A stretch of DNA of 64,000 nucleotides from Phycisphaeraceae bacterium. GTDB lineage: Bacteria > Planctomycetota > Phycisphaerae > Phycisphaerales > UBA1924. The position numbers and the translations under genes were made by a program. The notes below the pieces were generated by a model. The model searched no databases and was not told where the DNA came from. It saw only the letters and a list, made by a program, of their open reading frames with translations. Below are positions 1 to 8,380 of the stretch, one piece after another. Within the stretch, counting starts at the first letter, position 1, and every line of letters starts with the position of its first letter. Location of the stretch: the NCBI GenBank assembly GCA_020639155.1, contig JACKHF010000002.1, forward strand, positions 372,001-436,000, written 5' to 3'.

Positions 1-726
1 CGCGGCGGTGGATCGGCAGATGATCTTTGGTGCTTCAATGATCGTGAGGTTGCACGAGCGATCGTTGAAGCGGGTGTCCCCGTAGTTGCAGCGATTGGGC
101 ACGAGACGGATGGCACTATTGCAGAGCTTGTTGCCGATCGTCGAGCAGCGACGCCAACACAAGCTGCGATGCTGCTGTCACCGGATCGCGATGCCCTGAC
201 AGACCAGATTGGATTTTTGAACAAGCGTCTCGAATCGCAGGTGGCACATCATCTTGACTGGGAGCATCGGCGTATTAATACGTTTGTTGATCGAATGCAC
301 TCATGCATTTATGCGACTGTGCATACCCGGTCTCTTCGATGTGCAAAGCTGGAGTCTCGATTGCATCAGGCGCACAAGCGTTCAAGTCCTGAGGCGATCG
401 GGGAACGCATCGGGCGACTAGAGATGCGCATGGAGTTAGTTGTCGAGCATCATATTGGTGACGCTGTATCCGATTGTAGAACGCTTGCTCATCGACTCGA
501 AAGCCGTATGCGGTCGATACTTGTGCGTGAAGCGAGACGGGTGGAGTCACTTGAGCAGAGGCTGCATCAGTCCAGTGTTGCTGGGCTGCTCGCACGTGGT
601 TTTTCTCTTACGACGGACACATCCGGTCGTATTGTGCGGTCCTCGGACAAGGTGCATGTTGGCGAGCAGATCGTGAGTGTGCTGGCTGATGGGCAGATCA
701 CATCGACTGTTAACAAAGCAGAGTGA
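1..726 (+). CDS. xseA: Exodeoxyribonuclease VII large subunit, 3' part
   Basis: The reading frame is open from base 1, so the 5' part of the gene lies outside the window. XseA is the catalytic and DNA-binding subunit of exonuclease VII, a cytoplasmic nuclease that degrades single-stranded DNA in repair. The visible part starts with RGGGSADDLW, followed by VPVVAAIGHETDGTIAEL and DRRAATPTQAA, the conserved core of the family's C-terminal nuclease domain. It is followed by a long helical, arginine-rich stretch and a C-terminal beta motif (LLARGFSLTTD...GRIVRSSDKV) typical of XseA. No xseB follows; the next gene is the PqiA-like protein 67 bp away. The identification is firm; only the length is unknown. 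Confidence 0.95.
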   Translation, partial: RGGGSADDLWCFNDREVARAIVEAGVPVVAAIGHETDGTIAELVADRRAATPTQAAMLLSPDRDALTDQIGFLNKRLESQVAHHLDWEHRRINTFVDRMHSCIYATVHTRSLRCAKLESRLHQAHKRSSPEAIGERIGRLEMRMELVVEHHIGDAVSDCRTLAHRLESRMRSILVREARRVESLEQRLHQSSVAGLLARGFSLTTDTSGRIVRSSDKVHVGEQIVSVLADGQITSTVNKAE

Positions 727-793
727 AATACCTCCGATCCGACCCCCAAGGAACTGGAGGCTGAACGGTTGCACAGCCGTTGTAAGGTGATCG

Positions 794-1420
794 ATGGAGA
801 TGCAGCCTGACAATTCCGCTGATACCCGTGTGTGCGCGTGCCACGCGTGCGGGCTGGTGCAGACTGCGCCAGCGGCTCTTGCATCCCGCTTGCGATGCTG
901 TCGTTGCTCACGCAGACTCGATCGGCCTCGATCTGATGCGACAAGCCAGTGGGCTGCTGCACTCTGCGTGACGGCTCTCCTCCTGTATATTCCTGCCATG
1001 TCGTTGCCCATTTTGGAGGTGGAACGATTCGGTCATCGACACAGCTCCACAATTTGGTCCGGCATTGTTGAGTTAATGGCTGAGAATGAAACCGGCATCG
1101 CACTCATCGTACTGTTCAGTTCGATTGTCGCTCCGATTGGCAAACTCCTTGCGATGCTCTTTGTGACACTCGGTCATCCACTTGCTGGGCCACGACCGAG
1201 AGCGATCGCGTTTCGCGTCGTGGAATGGCTTGGACGATGGGGCATGGTCGACGTGCTGCTGGTTGCAGTGCTTGTTGCGGCTGTGAAACTTGGAAGCGTG
1301 ATTGAGGTGAAGGCTGGTGCTGGTGCAATCACCTATGCCAGTGTTGTTGTGTGCAGTCTCCTCGCTTCTGCAGTGTACCATCCACACACCATATGGCAGC
1401 GCGAGGACCACAGCGCATGA
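794..1420 (+). CDS. PqiA-like membrane protein, single-module
   Basis: The 208-residue protein opens with a zinc-ribbon-like pair of cysteine motifs (Cys16-x2-Cys19 and Cys35-x2-Cys38). About four hydrophobic segments follow, near residues 53-73, 101-126, 150-172 and 178-196. LPILEVERFG and IVAPIGKLLAML match the paraquat-inducible protein A family. In enterobacteria PqiA is an inner-membrane partner of the MCE protein PqiB in lipid transport across the envelope. E. coli PqiA has two such modules; here there is one. The stop overlaps the start of the MCE gene (ATGA at 1417-1420), so the two are translationally coupled, which supports the pairing. AGGTG lies just upstream of the start. Confidence 0.85.
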   Translation: MEMQPDNSADTRVCACHACGLVQTAPAALASRLRCCRCSRRLDRPRSDATSQWAAALCVTALLLYIPAMSLPILEVERFGHRHSSTIWSGIVELMAENETGIALIVLFSSIVAPIGKLLAMLFVTLGHPLAGPRPRAIAFRVVEWLGRWGMVDVLLVAVLVAAVKLGSVIEVKAGAGAITYASVVVCSLLASAVYHPHTIWQREDHSA

Positions 1421-2319
1421 CGAAACCAAAACAACAAACTCCGGATGCTTTGCCTCAGGCTGTGGAATCCAAACAGTGGACGAGACCGTCGATTGCGTGG
1501 CTGCTACCGATTGCCGCGATGCTTGTTGTAGTATGGCTGGGATACTCGGCGTGGAGGCAGCAGGGTGAGACCATCGAGATTACATTCGACCATGCCCACG
1601 GTATTGAGGTTGATGATCCTGTGATGTATCGGGGGGTGCGGGTTGGTATTGTGCGGGAGGTCACGCTTGCGCCTGCCAACAGCGGCATCATTGTGCGTGT
1701 TGAGCTTCGTCGCGATACGCGTTCCATCGCAACGTCCGATGCACGATTTTGGATTGTGAGACCTGAGGTGAGCCTGCGAGGTGTCACCGGGCTAGAGACG
1801 TTGCTTGGCCCTCGGTTGATCCGTGTTGAACCGGGGACAGACCCAAAGTTTGCTCGCGAGTTTGTTGGTCTCAATGCAGCGCCATCAATTACCCTCAATG
1901 AGAGCGCGCTGCATATCTTTGTAGATGCGGACCGTTTGGGATCGCTCCTTCCCGGAGGTCCTGTGCTCTACCGGGATGTGCAGGTTGGTCAGATTACGTC
2001 ATACGAGTTGGTGCGCGACACGACAGCCGTGCGCATTGCTGTCGAAGTTGACGAGCGCTTTGCTCCCTTGATCACAGACACGACGAAGTTCTGGAATGCG
2101 TCCGGGATTGATCTTGACATCGGGTTGTTCAACGGCGTTCGTCTGCGATCTGATTCACTCGAATCGCTGCTGACTGGTGGGATTGCATTTGCAACCCCGA
2201 CAAAGCCTGGACAGACAGTCGGGCACAACTACGTGTTTCAACTTGAGTCGGAACCCAAACCCGAATGGCTGCGATGGAAACCATCCATTGATGTCGGCGA
2301 GGCAATGCCAGCAAACTAA
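1417..2319 (+). CDS. MCE-domain (MlaD/PqiB-like) protein
   Basis: This is a 300-residue protein with one N-terminal membrane anchor (about residues 26-46). Two MCE-type repeats are recognisable from the paired motifs ITFDHAHGIEVDDPVMYRGV (from about residue 55) and IFVDADRLGSLLPGGPVLYR (from about residue 168). MCE proteins form hexameric rings or tubes in the periplasm that move lipids between membranes. The start is taken at the ATG overlapping the pqiA-like stop, although the frame is open upstream. It is shorter than E. coli PqiB, which has three MCE domains, and no PqiC lipoprotein gene follows. The gene ends before a hairpin shared with the convergent HU gene. Confidence 0.85.
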   Translation: MTKPKQQTPDALPQAVESKQWTRPSIAWLLPIAAMLVVVWLGYSAWRQQGETIEITFDHAHGIEVDDPVMYRGVRVGIVREVTLAPANSGIIVRVELRRDTRSIATSDARFWIVRPEVSLRGVTGLETLLGPRLIRVEPGTDPKFAREFVGLNAAPSITLNESALHIFVDADRLGSLLPGGPVLYRDVQVGQITSYELVRDTTAVRIAVEVDERFAPLITDTTKFWNASGIDLDIGLFNGVRLRSDSLESLLTGGIAFATPTKPGQTVGHNYVFQLESEPKPEWLRWKPSIDVGEAMPAN

Positions 2320-2321
2320 AA

Positions 2322-2347
2322 CAGCCCGATCGTTTCCGACCGGGCTG
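2322..2347 (-). terminator. Rho-independent terminator of the HU gene
   Basis: CAGCCCG (2322-2328) pairs with CGGGCTG (2341-2347). The stem extends inward to about 11 bp with one mismatch and a short TTTC loop. On the minus strand it is followed by TTTTAG, so it fits the HU gene that ends at 2382. It lies between convergent genes and may also stop transcription from the MCE operon. Confidence 0.7.
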
Positions 2348-2381
2348 CAACACTGTGACATGCACATTGCGTGATGTGTGT

Positions 2382-2840
2382 TCAGACAGCGTCTTTCAGA
2401 CCCTTGAGCGGACGGATCTTGACGACATTGCGGGCTGGCTTTGCCTTAAAGACGGTCTCTTCACCTGTGAATGGATTGATGCCCTTGCGTGCCTTGGTGG
2501 CCGGCTTGCGCTGCACCATGACCTTCATCATGCCTGGAACGGTGAACTTGCCACAGCCGCCCTTGCGCAGATCTGCAACGATCATCTCGTTCATTGTGTC
2601 GAAGATGGTTGCAACGTCCTTGCGTGTCACGCCAGCGTGCTCAGCGAGCACATTGAGGATTTCACTCTTGGTACGCGCCTTGTCCCTCGCCGCAGTGATC
2701 TTTGCGGGCTTTGCTGCGCGGGGTGCAGCAGCTGCGGTCGGCTTGCGCTTGGAAGTTCCCTTGGCGGCTGGACGGCGCGCGGGGGTTTTCTTGGTCGCTG
2801 CTTTGCGGGTTGTTTTGCGTGTGGTTGTTTTTCTCGCCAT
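2382..2840 (-). CDS. HU-family nucleoid protein with basic H1-like N-terminal tail
   Basis: The 152-residue product has two parts. Residues 1 to about 55 are a Lys/Arg/Ala/Thr/Pro-rich tail (ARKTTTRKTTRKAATKKTPA and similar), like histone H1 tails. From about residue 58 follows an HU/IHF core: TKSEILNVLAEHAGVTRKDV, then a GKFTVPGMMKV strand region and NPFTGEETVFKAKPARNVVK, the DNA-binding arm. HU dimers bend and compact DNA. The start at 2840 is chosen because GGGAGA sits at the right distance; the frame is open further upstream without an RBS. The gene is monocistronic, with a terminator downstream and an A/T-tract-rich region upstream. Confidence 0.92.
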   Translation of the reverse strand: MARKTTTRKTTRKAATKKTPARRPAAKGTSKRKPTAAAAPRAAKPAKITAARDKARTKSEILNVLAEHAGVTRKDVATIFDTMNEMIVADLRKGGCGKFTVPGMMKVMVQRKPATKARKGINPFTGEETVFKAKPARNVVKIRPLKGLKDAV

Positions 2841-3169
2841 GATGTGTCTCCCTGACTTTGACACTGGTGTCGCTCGTTCCGACTCCATCGGAAGTGGAAC
2901 GTGATCATTGTCCCGATAATGCTGACCACGATCTCTGGTGCCTCGACGTTCAGATTGCACCAGCAATTGTGTTCAACCGATCGGCATGAACGTCCGCAAA
3001 GATACACACTTTTTGCGACTCGTCCAGTCAAAACACTGTATTTTTCGATGTTTTTGGGAAAAACCGACAAAAAACCACCTTTTTTGCCGGGTTATACAGG
3101 GGGCAGACGACATTTGATGGGGTTGGCAGTGTGCAGTCGTGGTACCGATTTCCGGCATAGGCTTGCGCA
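2841..3169. promoter_or_regulatory. Divergent control region with phased A/T tracts
   Basis: This 329-bp stretch separates the divergent HU and hydroxyacid dehydrogenase genes. I see no credible gene in it. Between 3041 and 3085 there are five runs of five or six A or T, centred near 3043, 3053, 3061, 3071 and 3082, that is roughly one per helical turn. Such phasing is known to give intrinsic curvature. Its closeness to the HU gene suggests autoregulation by a bend-binding protein, but that is inference. Confidence 0.5.
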
Positions 3170-4153
3170 ATGACAAGCACGCAGAACACCTCCGCCGACC
3201 TGTTCGTTGCTGTGACGCGCAGTGTGCCCGGAATGCTATCCATCGAGAATGCAACAGTTCGATGTGCAGGCGATGGCGTGCTCAAACCGGCAGACATGAA
3301 GCAGTTCGCAGCGGGAGCGAGTGTGCTGGTGACCATGTATCACGATCGCGTGGATGCTGATCTGCTTGACGCGATTGGGTCTCAAATCAAGGGTGTCTGT
3401 AACTTTGCGGTCGGGTTCAACAACATCGATCTCGAGGCTTGCAGGCAGCGGGGGGTTGTTGTTACCAATACACCCAACGCGGTGACCGAGGGGACTGCTG
3501 ATCTTGCCTGGGCGCTGCTGCTGGCGGTCGCTCGCGGGATTGTGCCTGCAGACCGGTATGCGCGAAGCAGGGCATATCCCGACAACGGCCCGCTTTCCAT
3601 GAGTGCATTCAGCGGCGCGGATCTGACTGGTCGGAATCTGCTGATTGTTGGTGCAGGCCGCATCGGGTTCGGCGTGGCGATGCGTTCGCTCGGCTGGGGC
3701 ATGAGGGTGCAGTATGTTGCACGATCCCGTCATTGGGACTTTGAGCTCGCGCCACTTGCCGCTCAGCGCGTGTCGCTTGAAGAAGGACTGCGGAACGCGG
3801 ATGTTGTGAGTCTGCATGTGCCTTTGTCACCAGCCACAACGCATCTGATCGATGCCAAGGCACTGTCGCTGATGAAGCCGAACGCGATATTGATTAATAC
3901 TGCTCGTGGCCCGATCGTCGATGAGGCGGCGCTTGCGCAGGCTCTGAAAGAGAATCGTATTTACGGCGCGGGACTTGATGTCTATGAGCGAGAACCGGAG
4001 GTGTATCCGGGCCTGCTTGATCTGGATAATGTCACGCTCACGCCGCATATCGGCAGTGCGGAAGTTCGGTATCGCGAAATGATGACCGACATGGTGAGCG
4101 AGAATGTGAATGCAATACTCGCTGGCAAAGAGCCGCCGAATCGGATTGCTTGA
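3170..4153 (+). CDS. D-isomer-specific 2-hydroxyacid dehydrogenase (glyoxylate/hydroxypyruvate reductase type)
   Basis: This is a 327-residue cytoplasmic NAD(P)-dependent oxidoreductase of the formate/glycerate dehydrogenase family. The Rossmann motif GAGRIGFG lies near residue 162. The family's catalytic Arg is in NTARGPIVDE, the Glu is in DVYEREPEV and the His is in TPHIGSAE. GFNNIDLEACRQRGVVVTN is the usual substrate-domain signature. The set is typical of enzymes reducing glyoxylate or hydroxypyruvate, but related dehydrogenases acting on other 2-keto acids cannot be excluded. It stands alone, divergent from HU and convergent with the hotdog protein. The RBS is weak. Confidence 0.88.
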   Translation: MTSTQNTSADLFVAVTRSVPGMLSIENATVRCAGDGVLKPADMKQFAAGASVLVTMYHDRVDADLLDAIGSQIKGVCNFAVGFNNIDLEACRQRGVVVTNTPNAVTEGTADLAWALLLAVARGIVPADRYARSRAYPDNGPLSMSAFSGADLTGRNLLIVGAGRIGFGVAMRSLGWGMRVQYVARSRHWDFELAPLAAQRVSLEEGLRNADVVSLHVPLSPATTHLIDAKALSLMKPNAILINTARGPIVDEAALAQALKENRIYGAGLDVYEREPEVYPGLLDLDNVTLTPHIGSAEVRYREMMTDMVSENVNAILAGKEPPNRIA

Positions 4154-4193
4154 GAGTGAGAGATTGGGCTCGCTATACGTTGATCATGTAGAT

Positions 4194-4802
4194 CTATTTG
4201 AGTCGCCCGCGCTCGCGCTGATGTGCTTTCGGTGTGACGTGGAATGTGATCTTGGCACGACCAACGCGTTTCTCGGGGTCGCCGGGCTTGCGGACCTTTT
4301 GCGTTACATTCATGATGAGTTCGATATTGAACTCACCGCCTGCTTTCACGAGCGCCTCGATATCGTCCTTCGGGTCGATTCGGTACACAGCTGGTCCAAA
4401 GCAGGGCCGAAGGAACTTGTACTGGAGTTCCTTGCAGACGACGGTGTAGTCAGCACCGCAGAATCCGAAGACGTACATGCCGCCAGCGATCTCGGTGTTC
4501 CCAAGCAGTGCGGCACCGGCCATCGCGTTGTACCAGTTCCGGTTGAATCGCTTGAATGGGAGCACGGCGGTGAACGTGCGAGGATCAAGGCGTTTCATAT
4601 AGATGCCGGAACGTGCTGCGTAGGGAAGCCAGATCATTGAGCAGACACGGTGCCAGAAGTTGGATCGGGTCGAGAGCTTGGAGATAAACGCGTCGAGGCG
4701 TTCGATGAGTTTGCGCTTTGATTTCTTCCGCAGCGGCTTGTCCGTCGCGGGTGGCGTCTCAGTCATGGGAGTGGTGGTCGTGGCCATTGTGTCGTGGCAC
4801 AT
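4194..4802 (-). CDS. Hotdog-fold protein, DUF4442-like
   Basis: The protein is about 202 residues. After a polar Thr/Pro- and Lys-rich N-terminus, the segment from FWHRVCSMIWLPYAARSGIY through LPFKRFNRNWYNAMAGAALL to TVVCKELQYKFLRPCFG resembles DUF4442 members, putative acyl-thioesterase-like hotdog proteins. No catalytic assignment is possible from sequence alone. The start is uncertain: the frame opens with a GTG at 4811, and ATGs occur at 4802, 4787 and 4766, none with a clear Shine-Dalgarno; the first ATG is given. It lies 79 bp downstream of the membrane protein on the same strand. Confidence 0.6.
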   Translation of the reverse strand: MCHDTMATTTTPMTETPPATDKPLRKKSKRKLIERLDAFISKLSTRSNFWHRVCSMIWLPYAARSGIYMKRLDPRTFTAVLPFKRFNRNWYNAMAGAALLGNTEIAGGMYVFGFCGADYTVVCKELQYKFLRPCFGPAVYRIDPKDDIEALVKAGGEFNIELIMNVTQKVRKPGDPEKRVGRAKITFHVTPKAHQRERGRLK

Positions 4803-4881
4803 CGTAGTCACGATTGGGGTGTCGATAGATCCCGGTTTTTGTGAAGCAAACTGCTGCAGAGGTTGAGATTCCGGGCTGAAA

Positions 4882-5592
4882 TCATGATTTCAGTGCTTCA
4901 AGGACCCACTGTGGATGCTCCGCGTTGAGTCTCTTCAGGAGGGGCTTCTTCAGGTAGTAGATAAAAGCAGCCCAAGCGGGCGCGATAACGCCGATTGCAA
5001 TCACACCGAAGTACGCGACATACGTGAACTGCTCGATCATATTGACATATATCTCGCCAATGTCGGCACCTGCGCCAGCGTCGCCAAACTGGGATTCGAT
5101 CTCCCGAGCAACCGGTGAGCCGTGTACTGCCACCTCGTAAACCTTCCACCCGCCATAACTGACAAGTGTGATTGCGAGCGCCAACTGGCTTAGCAGCAGG
5201 AACTTCACGGCATCAACCGAAAGTGCTTTCAGTTTGGACCTGCCAACCAACTCCAAGCTACCAGCAATGATCAATCCCACGCCAACGGCGGTGCCTGCGG
5301 CCGAATACTGTGCACCCCCGATCAGGGCCGAGAGAATCCCGAAGACCAGCGTTGACCAACCGCTGATCCCTGCCCAACCAATCGCCCGTCTGATCGGCTT
5401 GAGCTGCTTCCGAGCCTTTGCAACCGCTTGGGCAGCATCGGTTGGGTTTGTAGGTTGTGCTGGATGCTGTGACACGGATCCTGACTCACCGTCAATGGCG
5501 TGGTCTGACAGCCGCAGATTGCGGTCAGCAAACTCACGCTCAGATTGATGCGCATCGTATCTGGTTGCAGGCAGGCTCATCGTGCAGATCAT
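4882..5592 (-). CDS. Hypothetical multi-pass membrane protein
   Basis: I do not recognise this 236-residue protein. The first 65 residues are polar. Four hydrophobic segments follow (GISGWSTLVFGILSALIGG, GTAVGVGLIIAGSLELVG, FLLLSQLALAITLVSYGGW, FTYVAYFGVIAIGVIAPAWA), so it should be an integral inner-membrane protein with a short basic C-terminal tail. It probably shares a transcript with the hotdog protein downstream. It is divergent from the PrpD-like gene. The start is the first ATG and has no good RBS; a second ATG is 12 bases in. Confidence 0.6.
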   Translation of the reverse strand: MICTMSLPATRYDAHQSEREFADRNLRLSDHAIDGESGSVSQHPAQPTNPTDAAQAVAKARKQLKPIRRAIGWAGISGWSTLVFGILSALIGGAQYSAAGTAVGVGLIIAGSLELVGRSKLKALSVDAVKFLLLSQLALAITLVSYGGWKVYEVAVHGSPVAREIESQFGDAGAGADIGEIYVNMIEQFTYVAYFGVIAIGVIAPAWAAFIYYLKKPLLKRLNAEHPQWVLEALKS

Positions 5593-5679
5593 CGGCCGTT
5601 TTCAGCCGCTCGATCAGGATGTTCTCCGGGGTGAACTGACTTTCCGGCTTCGTCGCATAAAGTTGCTGACGCCGTAGAA

Positions 5680-5702
5680 GCCGAGAATCTCGGCGGTTTT
5701 TG
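5680..5702 (+). terminator. Terminator-like hairpin in the leader of the MmgE/PrpD gene
   Basis: GCCGAG (5680-5685), loop AAT, CTCGGC (5689-5694) is followed by GGTTTTTG. It reads as an intrinsic terminator on the plus strand, yet lies only 26 bases before the start codon of the PrpD-like gene, and no plus-strand gene ends before it. It may be an attenuator. See the findings. Confidence 0.45.
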
Positions 5703-5727
5703 TTCTGGAAACCCGTTTGGAGCTCCC

Positions 5728-7401
5728 ATGCCCGCTGCAGCGACTGACACCCACGTTCATCTGCCCGCCGACACCAATCAGGCCCTCGGTATTGCCGACT
5801 ATGCGATCAAGGCCATTTGGGGTGGTCCTGGCGAGCGGTTGGAGCCCGATGCTTCCGTCGTGGAGCGGATCAATCAGTTCCATACAGACGCGGTGATCTG
5901 CGGTCTCTCAGCCTTGGCGCTGGGATGCAACGCTCCCAATGTACTCCGTGATGAGGCCTTCCAGTACGCTGTGCCGGAGGGGAATCTCGGTAAGGGGCTT
6001 GGCAAGTCAAAGCATCACGGTGCGACGACGTTCGGTTCGATCGTCAACGGCAAGGTCATGCGCGTCAAGAGCGAGAAGGCGATCGTTGCCAACTGCTCTG
6101 CGGTACGCGAGTGGGATTCGAACGGCACCAACTTCGGGTTCAACCCGGAACTCGGGCACATCGCTGGTGAGTTCGGACACAACGACTTCTACGCAGTAGC
6201 ACTCGCAGCGGCGCAGATGCTTGGTGCGGACGGCGAACTTGCACTTCGAGGTATGCTCGCGATTGATGAGATCCGCGGCAGACTCGCGGAGGTGTTCAGT
6301 CTCAAGTCGTACAAGATCGATCACGTCGTGCATGGCGCCATCGCGTCGGCTGCGGTCTTTGGTGCGATGGTTGGTGCAACACGCGAACAGATCGAATCCG
6401 CAATCGGCATGAGCGTTGCGCACTACATCCCATTCCGCGCGATTCGCGCGGGCAAGCAACTCTCCGATTCCAAGGGTGCATCCGCTGCTATCTCGACCGA
6501 GGCGGCGATTCTCTCGGTGAAGCGTTCCATGGCAGGATTTCTCGGCCCACGCGATATCTTCCGTAATCCCGAAGCTATCTTCCGCATGTTCGAGGGACCA
6601 GGCCAAATGGCGCAAATGGTCGACAAGAATGGCAACGCGATCAAACCAGCGAACTCTGCACAGAAGGACGCGTCGCCGTTCGATCTTGTGCTCGGACGCG
6701 CTGGTTCAGACTTTGCTGTCATGGGCATGCACTTCAAGCTCGGTCTGTACGAGCACCAGTCCGCTGGCGCGTTGCAAGCGATGATTACGCTCCTCAATCA
6801 GGCACCAAAGCTGCTGGAAAAGAAGGACGGTGGGAACATTGGCAACATCAAGATTGTTGCGTACGAGCCCGCGTTCGGCATCATTGGTGATCCTGCGAAG
6901 CGCAATCCGACCACGCGTCAAAGCGCCGACCACTCCATGGTCTATATCGTTTCGACGCTGCTCCGCAAGGCGCTCGAACAGGGCAAGGCTGGTTGGACAG
7001 ATCTGATGCTTGAGCCGAAGGACTACGGACCCGAGGCGATCAACAACTCGCTGACGCGCACGCTCATGGACAAGATTGAGTTTGCGCACGGCGGCAAGGA
7101 GTACGACGACAGGTACCCCGATGGCATTCCCACGAGCGTGGTCATTACCGACGCGGATGGAGCGAGCCACGACTCGGGGCTGGTGATGTATCCCGGCGGT
7201 CACGCCCGCAACGCAAAGGGCAAGACACCCGTCGATCTAAATGTTGTGCTTGATCACAAGTTCACCCTGCTCGGGTCGCTGGCGTTTGCTAATCCCACGC
7301 CGATCATCAACAAGTACCGCGATCTACACACCAAGTCGGCAGACGATGTGCAGACGATCAACGATTATGAGCTTTCGATCAGCCCGACGCGGTTTGACTG
7401 A
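5728..7401 (+). CDS. MmgE/PrpD family protein (2-methylcitrate dehydratase-like)
   Basis: This is a 557-residue cytoplasmic protein. MmgE/PrpD proteins dehydrate 2-methylcitrate in propionate catabolism; relatives act on cis-aconitate and other substrates. Recognisable family regions are VREWDSNGTNFGF near residue 130, the helical ELGHIAGEFGHNDFYAVALA, the SYKIDHVVHGAIASAAVFGA region, and AGKQLSDSKGASAAISTEAA with AILSVKRSMAGFLGPRDIF. No prpB or prpC is adjacent, so the methylcitrate pathway is not shown by context. GGAG lies a few bases before the ATG. It is slightly longer than typical PrpD (about 480 residues). A terminator-like hairpin is in its leader. Confidence 0.85.
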   Translation: MPAAATDTHVHLPADTNQALGIADYAIKAIWGGPGERLEPDASVVERINQFHTDAVICGLSALALGCNAPNVLRDEAFQYAVPEGNLGKGLGKSKHHGATTFGSIVNGKVMRVKSEKAIVANCSAVREWDSNGTNFGFNPELGHIAGEFGHNDFYAVALAAAQMLGADGELALRGMLAIDEIRGRLAEVFSLKSYKIDHVVHGAIASAAVFGAMVGATREQIESAIGMSVAHYIPFRAIRAGKQLSDSKGASAAISTEAAILSVKRSMAGFLGPRDIFRNPEAIFRMFEGPGQMAQMVDKNGNAIKPANSAQKDASPFDLVLGRAGSDFAVMGMHFKLGLYEHQSAGALQAMITLLNQAPKLLEKKDGGNIGNIKIVAYEPAFGIIGDPAKRNPTTRQSADHSMVYIVSTLLRKALEQGKAGWTDLMLEPKDYGPEAINNSLTRTLMDKIEFAHGGKEYDDRYPDGIPTSVVITDADGASHDSGLVMYPGGHARNAKGKTPVDLNVVLDHKFTLLGSLAFANPTPIINKYRDLHTKSADDVQTINDYELSISPTRFD

Positions 7402-7503
7402 AGAAGCTTGGACACTGCGGGCTCACCGATTCAGGCAGGCCAGAGTTCCAAGTGAGTCTTTGCCGTGGGATGCCCTGGGGCATACCCTAGAGGTTCACAT
7501 TTC

Positions 7504-7578
7504 CGGGGTGTAGCGCAGCTTGGTTAGCGCGTTTGACTGGGGGTCAAAAGGTCGGAGGTTCGAATCCTCTCACCCCGA
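7504..7578 (+). tRNA. tRNA-Pro (anticodon GGG)
   Basis: A full cloverleaf can be drawn. The acceptor stem is CGGGGTG/CACCCCG (7504-7510 with 7571-7577), with discriminator A. The D-stem is GCGC/GCGC. The anticodon stem TTTGA/TCAAA encloses the loop CTGGGGG, giving anticodon GGG (codon CCC). The T-arm is GGAGG-TTCGAAT-CCTCT. No CCA is encoded. It lies 102 bp downstream of the PrpD-like gene. Confidence 0.95.
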
Positions 7579-8380
7579 TTCATCCTTACTGGCACTGTCG
7601 ATAGTCGCAAAGGCGCTATATTTGCAACAAGTAGGCTGCAAGTTGAACTGAAAGTTATTGCGATACACGGATTATTGAGTTCAGTTATCGCCCACACGTG
7701 TACCTTCACATTTCTGTGTGATGTTATCAAATTCCGAGTGCTTGAAAACACACCACATGGGATTTCGCCTCATTCGTGAAGTCGAGTCCATCGAGCTGAG
7801 CTTTGAGAGCTTAAAAAACTTGCACCATATTCTGTTTGGGGTAGAGTAGGTTTGAAACAGGCTTTGCCTTTGAACTGTCGGCGGAATCCTCAGTTTGGTC
7901 TTTTCACTGTTTGATTCGACGCTTACAAAGCAAATGACCGCTTGAACATTGCGATGTGCTGCCAGAACAGTAGACAGTGTCTTTGCATGTGGATCGCATT
8001 TTTTGCATGTGGATCGCATTTGTGGATCGGTGGGAGAGTTCTGGTGTGATGATTGATTGTGTTTGCGATGACGAGAGCAGTGCATCGCTAGCGAAGCAGT
8101 GCGTTGGGTGAAGTCGTGTATCTGTGCTAGGCCTGTCACGGATCACAGTCTGTAACTGGTGCTGTTCCAAGGACGAGCGACTCAGGAGATGGTCGACCAA
8201 ATCAGCCGCGAGTTTGTCACAACGGTTTCCAAAGACTGCTGAAAGCATATGCCGAGGATTATTGAACTGATCGGTGCGCAAGAATGCTGATAGCAAGAGG
8301 GACAGTTATCTGAGCCTAGAATCGGTGTCAAAGAGACTCCGGGAAGAGACTGTTGCCACAGGACAGAAAACGATTGCATC
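7579..8380. other. Gene-free region between tRNA-Pro and the first sigma/kinase module
   Basis: In these 802 bp I find no reading frame with an RBS or recognisable product. The left part (7590-7880) is visibly more AT-rich than its surroundings. It contains the 20-bp tandem repeat annotated separately. It presumably holds the promoter of the sigma/kinase operon. The tRNA 3' end at its left edge has a near-copy at 12983. Confidence 0.6.
7982..8030. repeat. 20-bp perfect tandem repeat plus partial third unit
   Basis: A 20-bp unit beginning TTTGCATGTGGATCGC occurs at 7982-8001 and again without change at 8002-8021. The GTGGATCG core then recurs a third time at 8022-8029. The spacing of two helical turns between the first two cores would suit a repeated operator. 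It lies about 360 bp before the sigma factor start. The function is unknown. Confidence 0.6.

Noticed and set aside
7524..7751. Minus-strand frame across the tRNA gene ending GERIRTSDLLTPSQTR
   Set aside because: This tail is the translated reverse complement of a tRNA and is a well-known annotation artefact; no RBS or homologue is evident.
7681..8139. Minus-strand frame of 152 codons in the gene-free region
   Set aside because: Composition is not protein-like, no RBS, runs through the tandem repeat; treated as chance.
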